9,024 bases of DNA from CAYLLE01 sp964384485 (GTDB lineage Bacteria > Spirochaetota > Spirochaetia > CAYLLE01): the NCBI GenBank assembly GCA_964384485.1, contig CAYLLE010000141.1:1-9024 (forward strand), written 5' to 3'. The number at the start of each line of letters is the position of its first letter. Position 1 is the first letter of the stretch. The notes beneath the pieces are model-generated. The model worked only from the letters and a program-made list of their open reading frames with translations, ran no database searches and was not told the origin of the DNA. The translations under genes were made by a program, and so were the position numbers. Positions 7,488 through 9,024 of the stretch are shown in pieces.

Positions 7488-7769
7488 CTAACCATGTTTT
7501 CTGAATCTTTTTAAAACTGTCATAACCTCGGCGATTTTTTCGTCCCGCTCATCCGCGGCTCCTTCTTTCAGGGCATCGGCCACACAGGTCCGTAAGTGGT
7601 TGTCCATAACCTCATCTTCGACCCCTTTTAAGGCGGATACAATCGACGCAGTCTGGGTCAGTATATCGATGCAGTACCGGTCTTCCGTAACCATCTTCTG
7701 TATCCCTCTCACCTGGCCCTCTATTTTTTTTAATCTGCCGATGAGCAGTTCCTTTTTCTTTTCCTGCAT
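7488..7769 (-). CDS. csoR: CsoR-family copper-sensing transcriptional repressor
   Basis: CsoR is a small all-helical DNA-binding repressor that releases its operator when it binds Cu(I), turning on copper export. With the ATG at 7767-7769 it has 93 residues, the usual size. GGAGG lies four bases upstream; an in-frame start at 7796 would add nine atypical residues and overlap the promoter and operator. The family opening LIGRLKKIEGQVRGI is intact. The Cu(I) ligands Cys33, His58 and Cys62 are present, as Tyr-Cys in DRYCIDIL and His-x3-Cys in DNHLRTC. This matches the copper-sensing subgroup rather than RcnR (nickel/cobalt) or FrmR (formaldehyde). It is followed at once by copA and preceded by a matching operator, so autoregulation together with copA is the expected mode. 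Confidence 0.96.
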   Translation of the reverse strand: MQEKKKELLIGRLKKIEGQVRGIQKMVTEDRYCIDILTQTASIVSALKGVEDEVMDNHLRTCVADALKEGAADERDEKIAEVMTVLKRFRKHG

Positions 7770-7784
7770 GCTTCCTCCATGTAT

Positions 7785-7814
7785 AATATATACCATACCC
7801 CCCTATGGTACCAA
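7785..7814 (-). promoter_or_regulatory. Promoter of the csoR-copA operon
   Basis: On the minus strand TTGGTA (7814-7809) and TATATT (7790-7785) are 18 bases apart, a plausible -35/-10 pair. Transcription would start near 7777, giving a leader of about eight to ten bases that is mostly the GGAGG ribosome binding site of csoR. The spacer is filled almost completely by the CsoR operator, so bound repressor would block RNA polymerase directly. Confidence 0.6.
7791..7810. promoter_or_regulatory. CsoR operator
   Basis: TACCATA, a run of six C, and TATGGTA form an inverted repeat with perfect seven-base arms around a six-base C/G core. On the minus strand it reads TACCATAGGGGGGTATGGTA. As I recall it, the Bacillus subtilis CsoR site upstream of copZA is TACCCTACGGGGGTATGGTA, which would be a match at 17 of 20 positions. 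Position between the -35 and -10 boxes, adjacency to csoR, and the conserved GTA-rich arms with a G-run all support a CsoR binding site. Confidence 0.85.
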
Positions 7815-7865
7815 GGACTTTTTATGGCTGTTGCCAATTTTATTGGTGAAATTTCCAACGATATA

Positions 7866-7894
7866 TTGATTGCTGCCGAATATGCAGATAGGAT
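7866..7894 (+). promoter_or_regulatory. Possible promoter of the Gfo/Idh/MocA oxidoreductase gene
   Basis: TTGATT (7866-7871) and TAGGAT (7889-7894) are 17 bases apart, each matching four of six consensus bases. Transcription would start near 7901, just before the AGGAGG ribosome binding site at 7903-7908. It is a weak match, but its placement relative to the ribosome binding site is sensible, and the other candidate promoters in this window also lie very close to their start codons. The CsoR operator is more than 50 bases upstream and unlikely to control it. Confidence 0.35.
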
Positions 7895-7914
7895 ACCGGA
7901 ACAGGAGGATACAG

Positions 7915-8925
7915 ATGCGGAAAGCAGTATTAACAGGATGCGGCGGAATCTCCGGTGCCTGGTTCGGAGCATTAAAACAGTTTGATGACGTGGAGATTGT
8001 CGGGCTTGTTGATTTGAATCCGGAGGCTATCACGAATACCCGGGAAAAGCACGGTCTTACCCCGAAAGCTGAAGGTGATAATTTATCTAAGGTTATCGAA
8101 AAGAGCGGAGCGGATCTTGTATTTGACTGTACCGTACCGGAAGCGCACAAATCGGTCACACTGACCGCCCTCAGCGCGGGCTGCGACATTATGGGGGAGA
8201 AACCGATGGCTTCTACGTTAGAGGATGCGCGGGAGATGGTGGATGCCGCGGAGAAAAGCGGGAAAACCTACGCGGTAATGCAGAACCGGCGGTATCTCCC
8301 CGGAATTGCCGCCTTCAAGACGACTCTCGAATCGGGTGTTGTCGGAGAGATAACGGAAATCCATGCCGATTTCTATATCGGTGCCCATTTCGAGGGATTC
8401 AGGACCAAAATGGACCACCCGCTGCTCTTGGATATGGCAATTCATACCTTTGATCAAGCCAGATATATCTGCGGCAAAGATCCGGTCACGGTATTTGCTT
8501 CCGACTGGAACCCGGTTAATTCCTGGTATAAAAACGGCGCTTCAGCTGCTGCGTTCTTCGAAATGACAGGGGGAGCAGTTTTTACTTACCGGGGGAGCTG
8601 GTGTTCCGACGGGATGAATACGCCGTGGGAAGGTTCCTGGAGAGTTACGGGTGAAAAGGGCACGGTGCTTTGGGACGGCAGTAATGACATACGGGGCGAA
8701 ATTCCTGTTAATGATGAGGGGCTGATACGGCAGCTTGATAAGATTGAAACCGCGGCGCCGGATTATAAGATGATATCGGGACATACCGGTGCAATCAGAG
8801 ACTTTTTGGATTGCCTTAAAAAAGGGTGTGTGCCTCAGACGGTATGCACGGATAATGTAAAAAGTGTTGCTATGGTTCACGGCGCGATTAAAAGCACTGA
8901 ACTAAAAAAGGTGGTTACACTGTAA
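7915..8925 (+). CDS. Gfo/Idh/MocA-family NAD(P)-dependent oxidoreductase
   Basis: The 336-residue product belongs to the glucose-fructose oxidoreductase / inositol dehydrogenase / MocA family, which oxidises or reduces sugars, inositols and related polyols in the cytosol. The N-terminal Rossmann fold begins with AVLTGCGGIS (residues 4-13) and an acidic residue at the end of strand two (VGLVDLNPEA), which usually favours NAD(H). The family's EKP motif is at 95-97, with the likely catalytic Lys96. The substrate-side motif is DMAIHTFD at 173-180, with His177 and Asp180 in the expected positions. The C-terminal half is the usual beta-sheet domain. The ATG at 7915 has a perfect AGGAGG six bases upstream; an earlier in-frame start at 7870 has no such site. 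The substrate cannot be read from the sequence, and the nearest gene downstream is convergent, so there is no operon context. The stop codon lies in a shared terminator. Confidence 0.93.
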   Translation: MRKAVLTGCGGISGAWFGALKQFDDVEIVGLVDLNPEAITNTREKHGLTPKAEGDNLSKVIEKSGADLVFDCTVPEAHKSVTLTALSAGCDIMGEKPMASTLEDAREMVDAAEKSGKTYAVMQNRRYLPGIAAFKTTLESGVVGEITEIHADFYIGAHFEGFRTKMDHPLLLDMAIHTFDQARYICGKDPVTVFASDWNPVNSWYKNGASAAAFFEMTGGAVFTYRGSWCSDGMNTPWEGSWRVTGEKGTVLWDGSNDIRGEIPVNDEGLIRQLDKIETAAPDYKMISGHTGAIRDFLDCLKKGCVPQTVCTDNVKSVAMVHGAIKSTELKKVVTL

Positions 8926-8937
8926 TCCCGTTTTTTT
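8904..8937. terminator. Bidirectional intrinsic terminator shared by two convergent genes
   Basis: Six A (8904-8909), then GGTGGTTAC, the loop ACT (8919-8921), GTAATCCCG and seven T (8931-8937) fold into a hairpin. Its upper stem is C-G, A-T, T-A, T-A, G-T and G-C; two mismatches around one G-C pair follow, then six A-T pairs. The poly-A/poly-T flanks give a U-tract in either direction, so it can end both transcripts. The stop codon of the oxidoreductase (8923-8925) and that of the minus-strand gene (8915-8917) lie in opposite arms. Confidence 0.6.
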
Positions 8938-9024
8938 CGAACATCACTTTGAGTTCATCGATCCGTTCCTTGCCGCACGGATCCGTTTCTTCCAGGGGAT
9001 TTTGCGTTCCCAGATTCCGGTATT
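8915..9024 (-). CDS. C-terminal end of an unidentified protein (partial)
   Basis: Read on the minus strand from the window edge, an open frame of 35 codons ends with TAA at 8917-8915. The visible C-terminus includes ETDPCGKERIDELKVMFEKN and then GITV, a plausible soluble helical ending. The other two minus frames hit stops earlier, and the stop falls exactly at a bidirectional terminator, which supports this frame as a real gene continuing beyond base 9024. It overlaps the end of the oxidoreductase gene by 11 bases. Too little is visible to name a family. Confidence 0.6.
   Translation of the reverse strand, partial: YRNLGTQNPLEETDPCGKERIDELKVMFEKNGITV

Noticed and set aside
7815..7828. GG-N10-GC match as a sigma-54 promoter before the oxidoreductase
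   Set aside because: Only the core GG and GC fit; the surrounding -24 and -12 bases do not match TGGCAC and TTGC well.
7824..7985. Small plus-strand open frame of about 53 codons before and into the oxidoreductase gene
   Set aside because: It has only a poor ribosome binding site, overlaps the oxidoreductase in another frame by more than 60 bases, and its translation past that point is typical off-frame sequence.
7803..8189. 128-codon minus-strand open frame over the start of the oxidoreductase
   Set aside because: It is antisense to a well-supported Rossmann-fold gene and would read into the csoR promoter; no motif or ribosome binding site supports it.

Overview
The window looks like an ordinary bacterial chromosomal segment of moderate GC, close to half by eye. 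It is densely packed: genes overlap at their ends and intergenic gaps are short. The PspF-like sigma-54 activator and an exported, aromatic-rich, beta-strand-patterned protein suggest a diderm organism. The CsoR/CopA copper module is common in Firmicutes and many other anaerobes. My tentative guess is a free-living member of the Spirochaetota or a similar diderm lineage, at low confidence because there is no rRNA or phylogenetic marker. I see no insertion sequence, phage gene, CRISPR array, tRNA or rRNA.

Layout. Positions 1-130 hold no supportable gene, only an extended -10 promoter-like site and small inverted repeats. A sigma-54 activator without a sensor domain lies on the minus strand (131-1063). 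It is divergent from an exported protein of unknown function on the plus strand (1186-2526), whose start codon sits in the loop of a strong inverted repeat. A tightly packed minus-strand block follows, read from right to left: csoR (7769-7488), copA (7470-4990), proA (4933-3659) and proB (3662-2505). On the plus strand, divergent from csoR, is a Gfo/Idh/MocA-family oxidoreductase (7915-8925). At the right edge the last 35 codons of a minus-strand gene enter the window.

How the genes work together. CsoR and CopA form a classic copper-efflux unit. CsoR has the Cys-His-Cys Cu(I) site, CopA is a P1B-1 ATPase with two N-terminal metal-binding domains, and a near-perfect CsoR operator lies between the -35 and -10 boxes of the csoR promoter. 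ProA and ProB are the two enzymes that turn glutamate into glutamate semialdehyde for proline synthesis. They lie only 56 bases after copA with no clear terminator between, so copper-induced read-through into proline synthesis is possible, although a separate promoter is also visible in front of proA. The oxidoreductase and the partial gene converge and share a bidirectional terminator that contains both stop codons.

The most interesting points are the CsoR operator/promoter architecture, the possible csoR-copA-proA-proB transcript, the hairpin enclosing the start codon of the unknown exported protein, the 22-base antisense overlap between that gene and proB, and the stop-codon-containing terminator at 8904-8937. 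I did not find a convincing new multi-gene system.
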